DNA of 64,000 nucleotides from Bradyrhizobium betae (lineage in GTDB: Bacteria > Pseudomonadota > Alphaproteobacteria > Rhizobiales > Xanthobacteraceae). Positions 18,016-26,922 of this stretch are shown piece after piece. A model generated the notes under the pieces. The model was not told the DNA's origin, did no database searches, and saw only the letters and a program-made list of their open reading frames with translations. The stretch covers positions 310,001-374,000 of the forward strand of contig NZ_MZXW01000004.1 of the NCBI RefSeq assembly GCF_004123905.1, in the 5' to 3' direction. The translations under genes and the position numbers were made by a program. Each line of letters starts with the position of its first letter. Position 1 is the first letter of the stretch.

Positions 18016-18690
18016 ATGATTGCGTGGTTGGGCCGGTCGGATCCGGCAACGACGCAGGCCGCCCAGTTCGCACGAGGGATACTCGAGGGGTGCGCGACCG
18101 CGTTTTACGAGGTCGACAGCGACCTCAATCTCAATCGCTTTGTGCTCTCAAGCGGCGTCCCGTCGGGCTTTCACGACCAGTATCTGGCCGGCATGAACCG
18201 GCTCGATCCACTGCATCCGCGTTCCGCAACCAATCAGCCGTTTGCGCGGCTCAGTGTCACCATCGGTCAATGCGCCACAAAGGAAGCGCTCACCTACCGC
18301 ACCTTCGCCGGACAATGTGGTATCGCCGACATAATCGAATTCTTCTTCCGCCGCAACGATCGGATCGTGGCGGGGATGAGCGTGCTTTGGGGATCCGGCT
18401 GCAGGATCCCCGACGGCACCATGAACATCGCCGAGAAGATCCACGATTATCTCGAGTTCAATGTGACCAGCCGCCTGGCGCCTTCGCCGGACGAGCCCGC
18501 GCGCTATGGCCTGACCTCGCGTGAGCTCGAGGTCGTCGAGCTGCTCTGCTGCGGCCGGACCAATCGCGAGATTGGCGAGTGCCTGAATATCGGCCTCGCC
18601 ACCGTGAAGACGCACCTGATCCATATCTTCGAGAAGCTCGGTGTCGAGACCCGCTCGGCCGTCGTCGCGCTGATGTCGCGGCCGCACTGA
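18016..18690 (+). CDS. solo LuxR-type regulator
   Basis: This is a 224-residue regulator with a C-terminal LuxR HTH (LTSRELEVVELLCCGRTNRE, then IGLATVKTHLIHIFEKLGV). The N-terminal sensory domain lacks the full acyl-homoserine-lactone pocket signature seen in the TraR homologue here. There is no adjacent luxI, so it probably senses another ligand. The RBS GGAGGT precedes the ATG. Its codons are markedly more GC-rich than the DNA to its left. It and the AraC gene downstream likely control the catabolic genes that follow. Confidence 0.85.
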   Translation: MIAWLGRSDPATTQAAQFARGILEGCATAFYEVDSDLNLNRFVLSSGVPSGFHDQYLAGMNRLDPLHPRSATNQPFARLSVTIGQCATKEALTYRTFAGQCGIADIIEFFFRRNDRIVAGMSVLWGSGCRIPDGTMNIAEKIHDYLEFNVTSRLAPSPDEPARYGLTSRELEVVELLCCGRTNREIGECLNIGLATVKTHLIHIFEKLGVETRSAVVALMSRPH

Positions 18691-18976
18691 GCCTGACCTC
18701 GCTGAGCCTTGCCTCACCGAGTCCTGCCTCCACGAATCCCATCCACCATTAGGTTGATGCAGCCGCATGCGCGGTGAGAGAGTTTCGAGATCGGCGTCTT
18801 TTTCGGCAGTGTTGGCGAGCGGCTCCCGCTGTGACCAGCAACGCTGCAAGCGCTTGGCTATTGAGGCCGATGCGGCCGCCGACATGATTTGTTTCCGGTG
18901 GTGCGCAAGCTGTCCACCCAAGGGTTGATTGTTACCGTTCGACACGCTCGCCAAGCTCGGTCTCGGGGAGCGCTTC

Positions 18977-19990
18977 ATGGCGGACGTACCCGTTTCCAAG
19001 ATGGAGTCTGGCAGCGTCATCGGTGTGTCGGTGGTGGAGTCCGTCGATGCGGCGGACCATGCCGGCCGCTTCCACGGCTGGGACCTGCGGACGGACCAGG
19101 TGTCGTCCGGGCGTTTTGCCGGGCGCCTCGTGATGATTCGGCTCGGCGGTCTCGAGATCATCAGGGAAACCACCTCGCAGGCGCTGATCAAGCAGGGCTC
19201 GGCTTGGCCGGATTCACTCGTCTTCAGCCTGCCGCTGGCGGCCTCCAACGCGGGGCATTTCAACGGCCGGCCCTTGGCCTTTCCGAATGTATTGCTCAGC
19301 GACGGGGCGGACCTGCCGCCCTTGCTGACGCCGACGCAGCTCGATGTGGTGTCGATCGCGATTGCCCGGGACCGCTTGGCGTCGTTGCTCGAAGCGCTCG
19401 GCGAGAGGCGGGCCGCCGACTTCGTCGCCGGTCATCGCCAGCAGAATCATTGCTTCAGCGGATTGCCCGGCGGGCTATCGACACTCCAGCATGGTTTTCG
19501 TGAGATCTGTGATCAGGGGGATCGACTTCAACCTGCGATCGGATTTGCTCGCGCGCGAGCGTCCCTCGAAGACACCGTCGTTGATGCTCTCGCTGACATT
19601 CTGTCAGAAAACGCCTGGAGCGACGTCAACAGCGTGACCGCGCAAAAGCGGATTGTGGATCGAATCAAGGAGTACGTGTTCGCGCATGTCGATGATCCTC
19701 CGAGCATCGCCGAGCTGTGCCGCCATGTCGCCGTCAGCCGCCGGACGCTGCAGGGCTGCTTTCAGGATGCGCTCGGTCAGACGCCCTTGCATTATCTGCG
19801 CATGCTGCGGCTGAACGCCGTGCGCCGCGAGCTTCGTGCGCTTGCAGCGGCCGGGCGGCCGGTGTCGATCGGCGATGTTGCGGCGCGATGGGGCTTTTGG
19901 CACTGGAGCCGCTTCACCGAAAACTATCGGCAGCTGTTTGGCGAGCTGCCGTCGCACACGGTGCGGCGTGTTCTATCTGCATCAGTTTAG
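18977..19990 (+). CDS. AraC-family regulator (EutR-like)
   Basis: This is a transcription activator with a C-terminal pair of AraC-type HTH motifs (PPSIAELCRHVAVSRRTLQ, then SIGDVAARWGFWHWSRFTENY), about residues 240-330. The N-terminal half resembles ligand-binding domains of EutR-like regulators, which often sit beside amine-utilisation genes. The ATG at 18977, with GGGGAG seven bases upstream, gives 337 residues; a TTG at 18929 would add 16. It lies 286 bases after the solo luxR and 150 before the outer-membrane channel gene. Confidence 0.88.
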   Translation: MADVPVSKMESGSVIGVSVVESVDAADHAGRFHGWDLRTDQVSSGRFAGRLVMIRLGGLEIIRETTSQALIKQGSAWPDSLVFSLPLAASNAGHFNGRPLAFPNVLLSDGADLPPLLTPTQLDVVSIAIARDRLASLLEALGERRAADFVAGHRQQNHCFSGLPGGLSTLQHGFREICDQGDRLQPAIGFARARASLEDTVVDALADILSENAWSDVNSVTAQKRIVDRIKEYVFAHVDDPPSIAELCRHVAVSRRTLQGCFQDALGQTPLHYLRMLRLNAVRRELRALAAAGRPVSIGDVAARWGFWHWSRFTENYRQLFGELPSHTVRRVLSASV

Positions 19991-20140
19991 GAATTTTCGC
20001 ATCACCGCTCCGCGTTTGCCGAATCCGGCTAACGCCGGTCAAGGGCCCGTTTCAAGATTTCGCCCGCAACTGCTGCGCCGCGCGCAATCGGTCGTCGATC
20101 GGAACGTGACCGACGCAGCGATAACGGGGATGGGGGCAAC

Positions 20141-21142
20141 ATGACGATCAACGGACGAATTGCTGCGGCGGCACTTGTCGCGGTCAGCGCGGGCGCAACC
20201 AGCGCCAATGCATTCGAGTTTGGTTCCTCGGGCTTTGCGCAAAAGCCCGGGATCACGCTCGGTGGCGGAACGGCCGGCGCACCGCCGCCCGGTCTTTACA
20301 GCTTCAACCAGGTTTTCACCTATCAGTCGAACCTTGTCGGTCCCGGCGCGCCGAATGTCGGTGGCGCGGCGACGCCGGCGCGTTCCGCAGTCGAAGCGTC
20401 GGGTCTGTTGTGGGTGCCGGGCTGGACCTTATTCGGCGCGACCTATAATGCGGTAATCGTGCAGCCCTGGATCATGGCGGACGTCGGCTCGCCCATCAAC
20501 GTCCAACTGGCCGGCATGCATAACACGTTCATCGTGCCGGCGGAGTTGAGCTGGAAGCTCGGCGACAGCGGTTTCTTCGTCAAGACCGGCCTCGGTATCC
20601 ATGTGCCGAACGGGTCGATCAGCGGGCCAGCCGGACTGAACAGTGTCGGCAATCCCTGGTGGACCTTCCAGCCCGAACTGGTGGTGTCCTATTTGAAAGA
20701 CGGCTGGAATCTGACGGCTAATCTGTTCCAGGAGATCAACACCGCGAACTCGATCACCGGCTATCGTTCCGGCGACGTCTTCCACGCCGAATTCACGGCC
20801 GCCAAGACGATTGGCAACTGGACGTTCGGGCCGGTGGCCTATTATGCGGGCCAGGTGACCGACGACAAGTCGAGCGCGTTCTATGGCAACGCGATCAACG
20901 TCAACCGGTACAACAACTGGGCCGGCGGCGGTTTGGTCGGCTACAATTTCGGGCCGGCTGCGTTGACGGTCTGGGCCACGCATGAATTCTCCTCGACGGC
21001 GTCCGGCGGCACCGCCGGCCCGCCCGGCATCGACACCGCCGCGATCACCAAAGGTTATTCGGTGTTCGCCAATCTGAGCTTCCGACTGTGGGGACCCGAT
21101 GCGCCTCCGCCGCCGACCAAGCGGCCGACGTTCACAAAGTAA
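20141..21142 (+). CDS. outer-membrane channel, phenol MetA-degradation/SphA type
   Basis: This is a 333-residue exported protein with a signal peptide (ALVAVSAGATSANA, cleavage near residue 24) and alternating beta-strand patterns ending in an aromatic residue (SVFANLSFRLWG). It fits the Phenol_MetA_deg/SphA family, predicted outer-membrane beta-barrels encoded with degradation genes. It probably admits the substrate of the neighbouring catabolic enzymes. A strong hairpin follows the gene, so it appears to be its own transcription unit, probably under the AraC or LuxR regulator just upstream. Confidence 0.85.
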   Translation: MTINGRIAAAALVAVSAGATSANAFEFGSSGFAQKPGITLGGGTAGAPPPGLYSFNQVFTYQSNLVGPGAPNVGGAATPARSAVEASGLLWVPGWTLFGATYNAVIVQPWIMADVGSPINVQLAGMHNTFIVPAELSWKLGDSGFFVKTGLGIHVPNGSISGPAGLNSVGNPWWTFQPELVVSYLKDGWNLTANLFQEINTANSITGYRSGDVFHAEFTAAKTIGNWTFGPVAYYAGQVTDDKSSAFYGNAINVNRYNNWAGGGLVGYNFGPAALTVWATHEFSSTASGGTAGPPGIDTAAITKGYSVFANLSFRLWGPDAPPPPTKRPTFTK

Positions 21143-21158
21143 GATGCTCTCCCAGTAA

Positions 21159-21181
21159 AGCGGGCGGCAACGCCGCCCGTT
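21159..21181 (+). terminator. hairpin terminator after the channel gene
   Basis: A perfect 8-bp stem CGGGCGGC/GCCGCCCG with an AAC loop lies 17 bases after the stop codon and can be extended by two weaker pairs. The T-run after it is short, so it may be only a partial intrinsic terminator. Confidence 0.6.
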
Positions 21182-21395
21182 CTGCAGCGTGCAATGGGTA
21201 GCCAGAAGGGAATCGCGATGATCGCGGTTCACTGACGGCTGCCTTTTGCTGTTCAAAACGTGCTCGGCCGAGAGCATCCACCGGATGGTGGATTGCTCGT
21301 AACCGCGATATGCCGAACTCTTCGCTGATCAAGCCGGCCGGTGCTTCACCGCTCTGCGTGCGGCGCGGCGAGAACTTTTCCCAACCGAGACATTG

Positions 21396-21542
21396 ATGCA
21401 CATGGACAGGACATTCGCCGACACGGTCTTCCGCAACGGCCGGATCTACACGTCGAACGCGCAGCAGCCTTGGGCGAACTGCGCCGCGGTCAAGGCCGGC
21501 CGGTTCGTTGCCGTTTGCAGCGCGGAAGGGACACCGCGATGA
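21396..21542 (+). pseudogene. amidohydrolase N-terminal remnant
   Basis: This is a 48-codon frame whose product (TVFRNGRIYTSN, then VKAGRFVAV) matches the N-terminal beta-sandwich start of YtcJ-like amidohydrolases. It ends abruptly after TPR with a stop. The remaining ~500 codons, including all metal ligands, are absent. The stop overlaps the start of the amidase gene (ATGA). The remnant may therefore persist as a leader that couples ribosomes into the amidase gene. It points to an ancestral amidohydrolase-amidase pair that lost the body of its first gene. Confidence 0.7.
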
Positions 21543-22999
21543 GCGAGATCACTTACGCCACGGCTGCCGATCTCGCCAAGATGCTCGCGACAGGTCGGAT
21601 CAGCGCCTGCGAGTTGTTGGACGAAAATCTTGCGCGGGTGCGGCAGCTCAATCCACGGATTAACGCCGTGGTGGCGCTGGACGAAGAGGGGGCGCGCAGA
21701 TCGGCCAAGGAGGCGGACGCGGCGCGGGCCCGTGGCGCCTCCCTCGGCCCGCTGCATGGCGTGTCGATGACGATCAAGGACGCGTTCGCCGTCACCGGCA
21801 TGACCGCGACCTGCGGGCTCGAGGCGTTGCGCGACTATCGCCCGGCGATCGACGCGGCCGCGGTCGCGAAGCTGCGCGCGGCCGGCGCGATCATCTTCGG
21901 CAAGACCAATCTACCCCCGGCGGCGGCCGACCACCAGTCCTGCAACTCCCTGTTCGGGCTGACGCGCAATCCCTGGAATGGCGACCGCACCGTTGGCGGC
22001 TCGTCCGGTGGTTCGGCGGCGGCGCTGGCGGCCGGCTTCACGCCGCTGGAGCTCGGCAGCGACATCGGGGGGTCGATCCGGGTGCCCTCGCATTTCTGCG
22101 GGGTCTACGGCCACAAGCCGAGCTACGGCATCGTGCCGCTTGACGGACATATCCCGCCGCCGCCTGGCCATTTGTCGGAGCCCGAGCTCGCTGTCGTTGG
22201 TCCGTTGGCACGCTCTGCGTTCGATCTCGAACTGATGCTCGATTTGATCACCGGCGCGCCGGAGCTGAAGCGGACGGCGTACCGCCTCGCGTTGCCGCCG
22301 GCGCGGCACACGGACTTGCGCGACTTCCGGGTTGCTGTCTGGAATGACGCGAAGGCCTATGCGCTGGATGGAGCATATGCCGCCGCGATCGACGGGTTGG
22401 TCGAGGACCTGACGCGACTTGGGGTGAAAGTCGACACCGCCGCGCGGCCGGCGATCGATCCGGCCGAGAGCTTTCGCGTCTACATGCAGACGTTATTCGG
22501 TATCATCGGCGTGGGTGTCCCGCCGCCGGCGCGCGATGAGATCATCGCAGGTGGTAAGGCTGCGCCGGAGGGCAGCTATCCGCGCATGGTGGCGGAGGCG
22601 ATGAGCCAGAGCCTCGCTCAGTTCGCCGATGCCGCCGAGGCGCGCGAAAAGCTGTTCCGCGCCTGGCGCGCGTTCTTCACGCGCTATGATGTGCTGTTGT
22701 GCCCGATCACGCCGACGGTCGCGTTTCCGCATGATGTCGCGCAGATGGACATGGCTGCGGGGTTCGAACGTCGGATCGTCGTGAACGGCCAGCCGTCGCA
22801 CTACATGGACAATCTGATGTGGCCCGGCCTGGTGACGGTAGCGAACCTGCCGGCCACTGCGATCCCGACCCGGCGGCTGGTGGAGGGGCTTCCGGCCGGC
22901 GTCCAGATCGTCGGTCCTTACCTCGAAGACCGCACGCCGCTGAAATTCGCCCAGTTGCTCGAACGGGCACTCGGGGGCTTCATCCCGCCGCCTTTGTGA
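21539..22999 (+). CDS. amidase-signature hydrolase
   Basis: This is a 486-residue amidase-signature enzyme that hydrolyses an amide to acid plus amine or ammonia. The Ser-cisSer-Lys triad is present: K80 (MTIKDAF), S155/S156 (GGSSGGS) and S179 (SDIGGSIR). It shares with the amidase at 57039-58532 the unusual active-site stretch DHQSxNxLFGxxRNPW and a very similar C-terminus (LEDRTPxxFAQL), so the two are paralogues. The start at 21539 overlaps the amidohydrolase remnant. Substrate unknown. Confidence 0.92.
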   Translation: MSEITYATAADLAKMLATGRISACELLDENLARVRQLNPRINAVVALDEEGARRSAKEADAARARGASLGPLHGVSMTIKDAFAVTGMTATCGLEALRDYRPAIDAAAVAKLRAAGAIIFGKTNLPPAAADHQSCNSLFGLTRNPWNGDRTVGGSSGGSAAALAAGFTPLELGSDIGGSIRVPSHFCGVYGHKPSYGIVPLDGHIPPPPGHLSEPELAVVGPLARSAFDLELMLDLITGAPELKRTAYRLALPPARHTDLRDFRVAVWNDAKAYALDGAYAAAIDGLVEDLTRLGVKVDTAARPAIDPAESFRVYMQTLFGIIGVGVPPPARDEIIAGGKAAPEGSYPRMVAEAMSQSLAQFADAAEAREKLFRAWRAFFTRYDVLLCPITPTVAFPHDVAQMDMAAGFERRIVVNGQPSHYMDNLMWPGLVTVANLPATAIPTRRLVEGLPAGVQIVGPYLEDRTPLKFAQLLERALGGFIPPPL

Positions 23000-23096
23000 G
23001 TATGCCTGCGACGGACGGTTGGATCGGGGAGCGGGATGGCCCTGATGTCGCGGACGTCGTGGCTCCGGAGCGGTGCTTGCCGCGGAGATCGTCATC

Positions 23097-23555
23097 ATGC
23101 CGGCGTTGCATGCGGAAACCAGGGTTTCTCCACCGGCGTCGGCGTCCCATCCGATGGACGGCCTGACCGCGGGCGAGATTGTTGCTGCCGTCGACCTGCT
23201 GCGCAGCACCGGAAAGTTCGACGCCGCCGCGCGGGTCGTGTCCATGACCATCGACGAGAATGCCAAGGACGAGATACGAGCCTTGCGGCCGGGACAGCCT
23301 TTTACACGCCGGGCGGTGGTGACGCTGCTGGCAGCCGGGAAACTCTACGAGGCACGGATCGATCTCGTAGCGCACAGTCTGGCCGGATGGGATGAGATCA
23401 GGGATCGGCAATCGGCGCTGACCGGAACGAACGCCGCTGTTCGCGCGGGCCATCGCCTGCGTCGCATCAGGTGGCCGCCGACAGGCCGGCGTCGATGCCT
23501 TGGACGATTGTCGCGACATCGGCCGCCAATAGGATCAGGGGCGGCGACAGGATAA
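23097..23555 (+). pseudogene. copper amine oxidase N-terminal remnant
   Basis: The first ~110 codons (HPMDGLTAGEIVAAVDLLRS, then DEIRALRPGQPFTRRAVV) match the N-terminal region of alphaproteobacterial primary-amine oxidases. The catalytic topaquinone and copper domains are absent. After about 23430 the frame runs antisense through the 3' end of the aminotransferase gene, where the original gene was evidently cut. It was probably part of an amine-oxidising pathway together with the aminotransferases and aldehyde dehydrogenase nearby. No activity is expected. Confidence 0.72.
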
Positions 23556-24819
23556 TATTGTTCCCGGAGACGCGGATCATCACCCCGGACTCGTAGGTGG
23601 CGTCGGCGATCCTGGCGATCAGCTTCTTGTCGATCACCTTCTTGCTGTCGCGGTCGGCCACCAGCTCGATCGCGGCCATCAATCCCTTGCAGCGGACGTC
23701 CCCGACCAGCACATGCTTCGATTTCAGCCCTTCGAGGGCGGTGGCCAGCTCCTTGCCCCGTGCGGCGGCGTTCTCGTCGAGCCTGAGGCGTTTCGTTTCG
23801 GCGAGCGCCGCAATGCCCGCGGCGCAGCCGACCGGATGCCCGGAGTAGGTGTAGCCGTGCCCGATCGAGCCGAAGCCGGTGCTGTCGGCCTCGAACGCTT
23901 CAGCCACCTTGTCGCCGATCATGGTCGCGCCGAGCGGGAAATAGCCCGAGGTGATGGCTTTGGCGATCGTCATCATATCCGGCTTCACGTCCCACAGCCC
24001 CGAGCCCGACCAGGCGCCGGTCCGGCCAAATCCGGTAACGACCTCATCTGCGATCATCAGGATGCCGTGACGGTCGCAGATCTCGCGCACGAGCGTCATG
24101 AAGCTATCGGGCGGCACGATTACGCCGCCGGCGCCGAGCACCGGCTCCATGATGAAGGCTGCGATCGTGTCAGCGCCCTGGAAGGCGATCTCATCCTCCA
24201 TCGCCGATGCGCAAAGCTGCGCGAGCTTTGCTGGATCGGTTTCATTGAACGGATTGCGGTAAGTCCAGGGCGCCGGGATGTGGAACACTCCCGGAAGAAG
24301 CGGCTCGTAGTTGCGTCGGAAATTGGCGTTGCCATTGACCGAGGCGCCACCGAAATGGGTGCCGTGATAGCCTTTCTTCAGCGCCAGGAATTTGGTGCGA
24401 TCGCTTTGCCCCTTGATCTTCCAGTACTGCCGCGCCAGCCGCAGCGCGGTCTCCACCGAATCCGACCCGCCTGACGTCAGGAAGGCGCGGACCATACCTT
24501 CCGGTTTGAACCATTCGGTGAGCTCGTAGGCGAGCTCGATCGACGGGCCGGTCGAGGTGCCGCGAAAGCCGGAATAATAGGGCAGCGCATCGAGCTGGTC
24601 CGCGATCGCCCGCTTGATGGGATCGCAGCTGTAGCCGAGATTGACGTTCCAGAGCCCACCGACGGCGTCGATCACCCTGCGGCCGTCGATGTCGGTGACG
24701 TGCACGCCGTCGCCCTTCATGATGATGCGGGGCGGCTGCGCACGCATCTCGGCGGGATGCGCCATCGGATGCCAGATCGGCTTGGCGTTGTTCTCGATCA
24801 GGAAATTCTTGTCGCGCAT
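23467..24819 (-). CDS. class III aminotransferase (omega-amino acid/pyruvate type)
   Basis: This is a PLP-dependent enzyme that transfers an amino group from an omega-amino acid or amine to a keto acid. It has 450 residues and ends near the canonical length. PLP-binding features are SGGSDSVETALRLAR (about 116-130), D258 in IADEVVTGFGRTG and the catalytic K287 in MTIAKAITSG. It is the third gene of a minus-strand operon (Tm-1-like, HAD, aminotransferase), 13 bases after the HAD stop. Its 3' end abuts the copper amine oxidase remnant. Confidence 0.92.
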   Translation of the reverse strand: MRDKNFLIENNAKPIWHPMAHPAEMRAQPPRIIMKGDGVHVTDIDGRRVIDAVGGLWNVNLGYSCDPIKRAIADQLDALPYYSGFRGTSTGPSIELAYELTEWFKPEGMVRAFLTSGGSDSVETALRLARQYWKIKGQSDRTKFLALKKGYHGTHFGGASVNGNANFRRNYEPLLPGVFHIPAPWTYRNPFNETDPAKLAQLCASAMEDEIAFQGADTIAAFIMEPVLGAGGVIVPPDSFMTLVREICDRHGILMIADEVVTGFGRTGAWSGSGLWDVKPDMMTIAKAITSGYFPLGATMIGDKVAEAFEADSTGFGSIGHGYTYSGHPVGCAAGIAALAETKRLRLDENAAARGKELATALEGLKSKHVLVGDVRCKGLMAAIELVADRDSKKVIDKKLIARIADATYESGVMIRVSGNNIILSPPLILLAADVATIVQGIDAGLSAAT

Positions 24820-24832
24820 GGTCTCTCTCGGC

Positions 24833-25498
24833 TCAGTCGAAGGTCAGTCCAAAATGCCGCAAGGCTTCGCCGTATGACGCGCGAGGATTCCTGACGTCGA
24901 ACAACACGGTTCGCATGCTGCAGGCGGCGGCGCCCGCGATGTTGCGACGTTGGTCGTCGACGAAGACGCAATCCTCCGCGGCGAGCCCAAGCCTGTCGAG
25001 CACGTCCTTGTAGGCTCGCGGATCGGGCTTCAGGATACCTGTATGGGTCGCATCGACGATTGCAACGAAACGCTGCAGGATCGGCAGTCGGTGCCGGAAG
25101 CTCGCGCCATAGAACAGATCGAGCTCGTTCGAGAGGATGGCGAGCATGAAGCCGGCGTCATCGACCATGCGGATGGCACGGTCCGCCTCGGGACGAATGA
25201 CGGTTGCGGGATCGGCGCCGCGAGCGCGCTGCACGAACGTGTCCATCGCTTGCCAGTCCTCGCCGAGCATGTGCCCGACCTCGCGGCTGCGCGTCAGCCA
25301 GTAGTCGCGCTCGGAAATATCTCCGCGCTGCATGGAGGCCCAGAGAGGATCAGTGTCAGGCGCAAAGGGCCCGAGCCATTTCAGCGTGCAGGGCGGTAGG
25401 CCCAGTGCCTGCTCGGTCAAATCATGGGTCTCGAACAGGGTCTTTGAGATGACCCCGCCGAAATCCAGCACCAGCGCGCGGGCGAGCGGCGGTTTCAC
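24833..25498 (-). CDS. HAD-superfamily hydrolase
   Basis: This is a haloacid-dehalogenase-type phosphatase or hydrolase. It shows motif I as LVLDFGGVI (the usual nucleophile position D is followed by FGG rather than the common xDxT), motif II as ILSNE, and motif III/IV as KPDPRAYKDVLDRLGL and CVFVDDQ. A GTG at 25498, overlapping the stop of the upstream gene (GTGA), gives 221 residues. An upstream in-frame start lies inside the Tm-1-like gene. Its operon position suggests action on a phosphorylated pathway intermediate; this is inference. Confidence 0.87.
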   Translation of the reverse strand: MKPPLARALVLDFGGVISKTLFETHDLTEQALGLPPCTLKWLGPFAPDTDPLWASMQRGDISERDYWLTRSREVGHMLGEDWQAMDTFVQRARGADPATVIRPEADRAIRMVDDAGFMLAILSNELDLFYGASFRHRLPILQRFVAIVDATHTGILKPDPRAYKDVLDRLGLAAEDCVFVDDQRRNIAGAAACSMRTVLFDVRNPRASYGEALRHFGLTFD

Positions 25499-26745
25499 GC
25501 GGCGGCCGTGGCCTGGCCGGCCGGCACGATGCCGGCCGCCACCCATCGATCGAAAATCTGCAGCACGCGCTCGGCGAAGGCGGGGTGGTTGATATGCTCC
25601 TTCAACTCGTGAAGTTCCACAGGGGAAGCGATGGCCGAGCGCATCTCGGAGACGAACGCCGTCAACCCTTCGGGATCGTGCAGGGACTCACCCTCGCGGT
25701 CCCATTGCTGGATGCCGCCTGCCGGCAGCACGAACGCCACCGGCGCCTTGGCTTGCGCGAGCTTTTCGGCAATCGCGCGTGCGATCCGGCGGCGGTCGTC
25801 CGGACCCGACGTCGCCGAGGCGAGCAGGCGGTTGTGGGCGTGGAACGGACGATCAGCCAATTCCTTCGGCGTCGGCAGCCAAGCCGGAAAGTCCACCATG
25901 TCGATGGCGCCGGGCGCGACGATCTGCGGGATGCCGGCCTTGCCCGCATTCTCCAACCTATCAGGGCCGGAATTCACCACCGAGCCGGTGAGCTGGTTGG
26001 CGAGTTCCTGCAGGCTCAAATCCAGCACCGCGGCAAAGCCGCCTTGCGCGGCGATCGATTCCATGGCGCGGCCGCCCATGCCCGTGGTGTGGAAGATCAC
26101 GACCTCATAGCCGCGCCGTTCAAGCTGCGGCTTCAACTCCACCATGTAATTGAGACAGCTCTTGCCGAGCGAAGTGATGGCGACGACGGGCCGGTCCTTC
26201 TTCGGTCGGATCGCGCTGCGCGCTGCGCCGACGATGGCGCCGCAGGCCTGCGCCAGCACCGACGTGCAGGTGCCGTTGAGGCCATAGAGGCCGCCGGCCC
26301 ACAGGATCATCATCAGATCGGCTGCGATCCGCTCCGGCGGGATTAAGTGCGAGAATGCGACCGTCGAGACCACGAGCTTCGGCATGCCGAGCGGCAACGC
26401 CAGCGCTACGTCCAGCGCGAGATCGGTCCCCATGGTGCCGCCGATGGCGATGACCGCATCGATCGCGTCGGCCTCAGTGAGTTCCCGGGCAAGGGTGGCG
26501 GCACCGCGTGCCATCGCCGACATCGCAGAGTTCTCGTCACCGCTGGCGAGGATCGCGGCGATGGTCGTCTGCGTGGCCGCGGCGACGGCATGCTTGTCGT
26601 GCTGCGGGCGGTAGGGCGGATCGCCGAGCACGCTGATGTCCATCATCACGGTCTCTCCGCCGGCCCGCGTGATGCGGTCGCGCATGAAGAGTAGCTCGTC
26701 GGCCTTGGTGTCGCCGGTGCCGATCAGGAGGATTCGCGGTTTCAT
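25495..26745 (-). CDS. Tm-1-like ATP-binding protein (UPF0261)
   Basis: This 416-residue protein begins MKPRILLIGTGDTKADELLF and belongs to the Tm-1-like/UPF0261 family. That family has an N-terminal ATP-binding domain (named after the tomato Tm-1 protein) and a C-terminal TIM-barrel-like region. Conserved stretches include AIGGTMGTDLA, FHTTGMGGRAME and PGAIDMVDF. Bacterial members are found in catabolic clusters, and their reaction is poorly defined. I chose the ATG at 26745; an ATG at 26757 is equally possible. It heads a three-gene minus-strand operon divergent from the aldehyde dehydrogenase operon. Confidence 0.87.
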   Translation of the reverse strand: MKPRILLIGTGDTKADELLFMRDRITRAGGETVMMDISVLGDPPYRPQHDKHAVAAATQTTIAAILASGDENSAMSAMARGAATLARELTEADAIDAVIAIGGTMGTDLALDVALALPLGMPKLVVSTVAFSHLIPPERIAADLMMILWAGGLYGLNGTCTSVLAQACGAIVGAARSAIRPKKDRPVVAITSLGKSCLNYMVELKPQLERRGYEVVIFHTTGMGGRAMESIAAQGGFAAVLDLSLQELANQLTGSVVNSGPDRLENAGKAGIPQIVAPGAIDMVDFPAWLPTPKELADRPFHAHNRLLASATSGPDDRRRIARAIAEKLAQAKAPVAFVLPAGGIQQWDREGESLHDPEGLTAFVSEMRSAIASPVELHELKEHINHPAFAERVLQIFDRWVAAGIVPAGQATAAA

Positions 26746-26922
26746 GGTTTCGGGCATGACCTGGCAGCACTCACCGATGGCTGAGGGAAGAATGGAACGA
26801 CGGGCCTGCATCAGAAGGCCGGACATCAAGGCTTGGTCGCACGCTATGAGCGGCGGCTGCGGAACGACATCCACCCATCGGTTGATTGCCGCTCGGCCGT
26901 CTGTTTTGGCAAGGATCAGACC

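Noticed and set aside
17642..18019. 125-codon frame between traR and the solo luxR
   Set aside because: No domain features and a weak start. The region is lower in GC and reads as promoter DNA.
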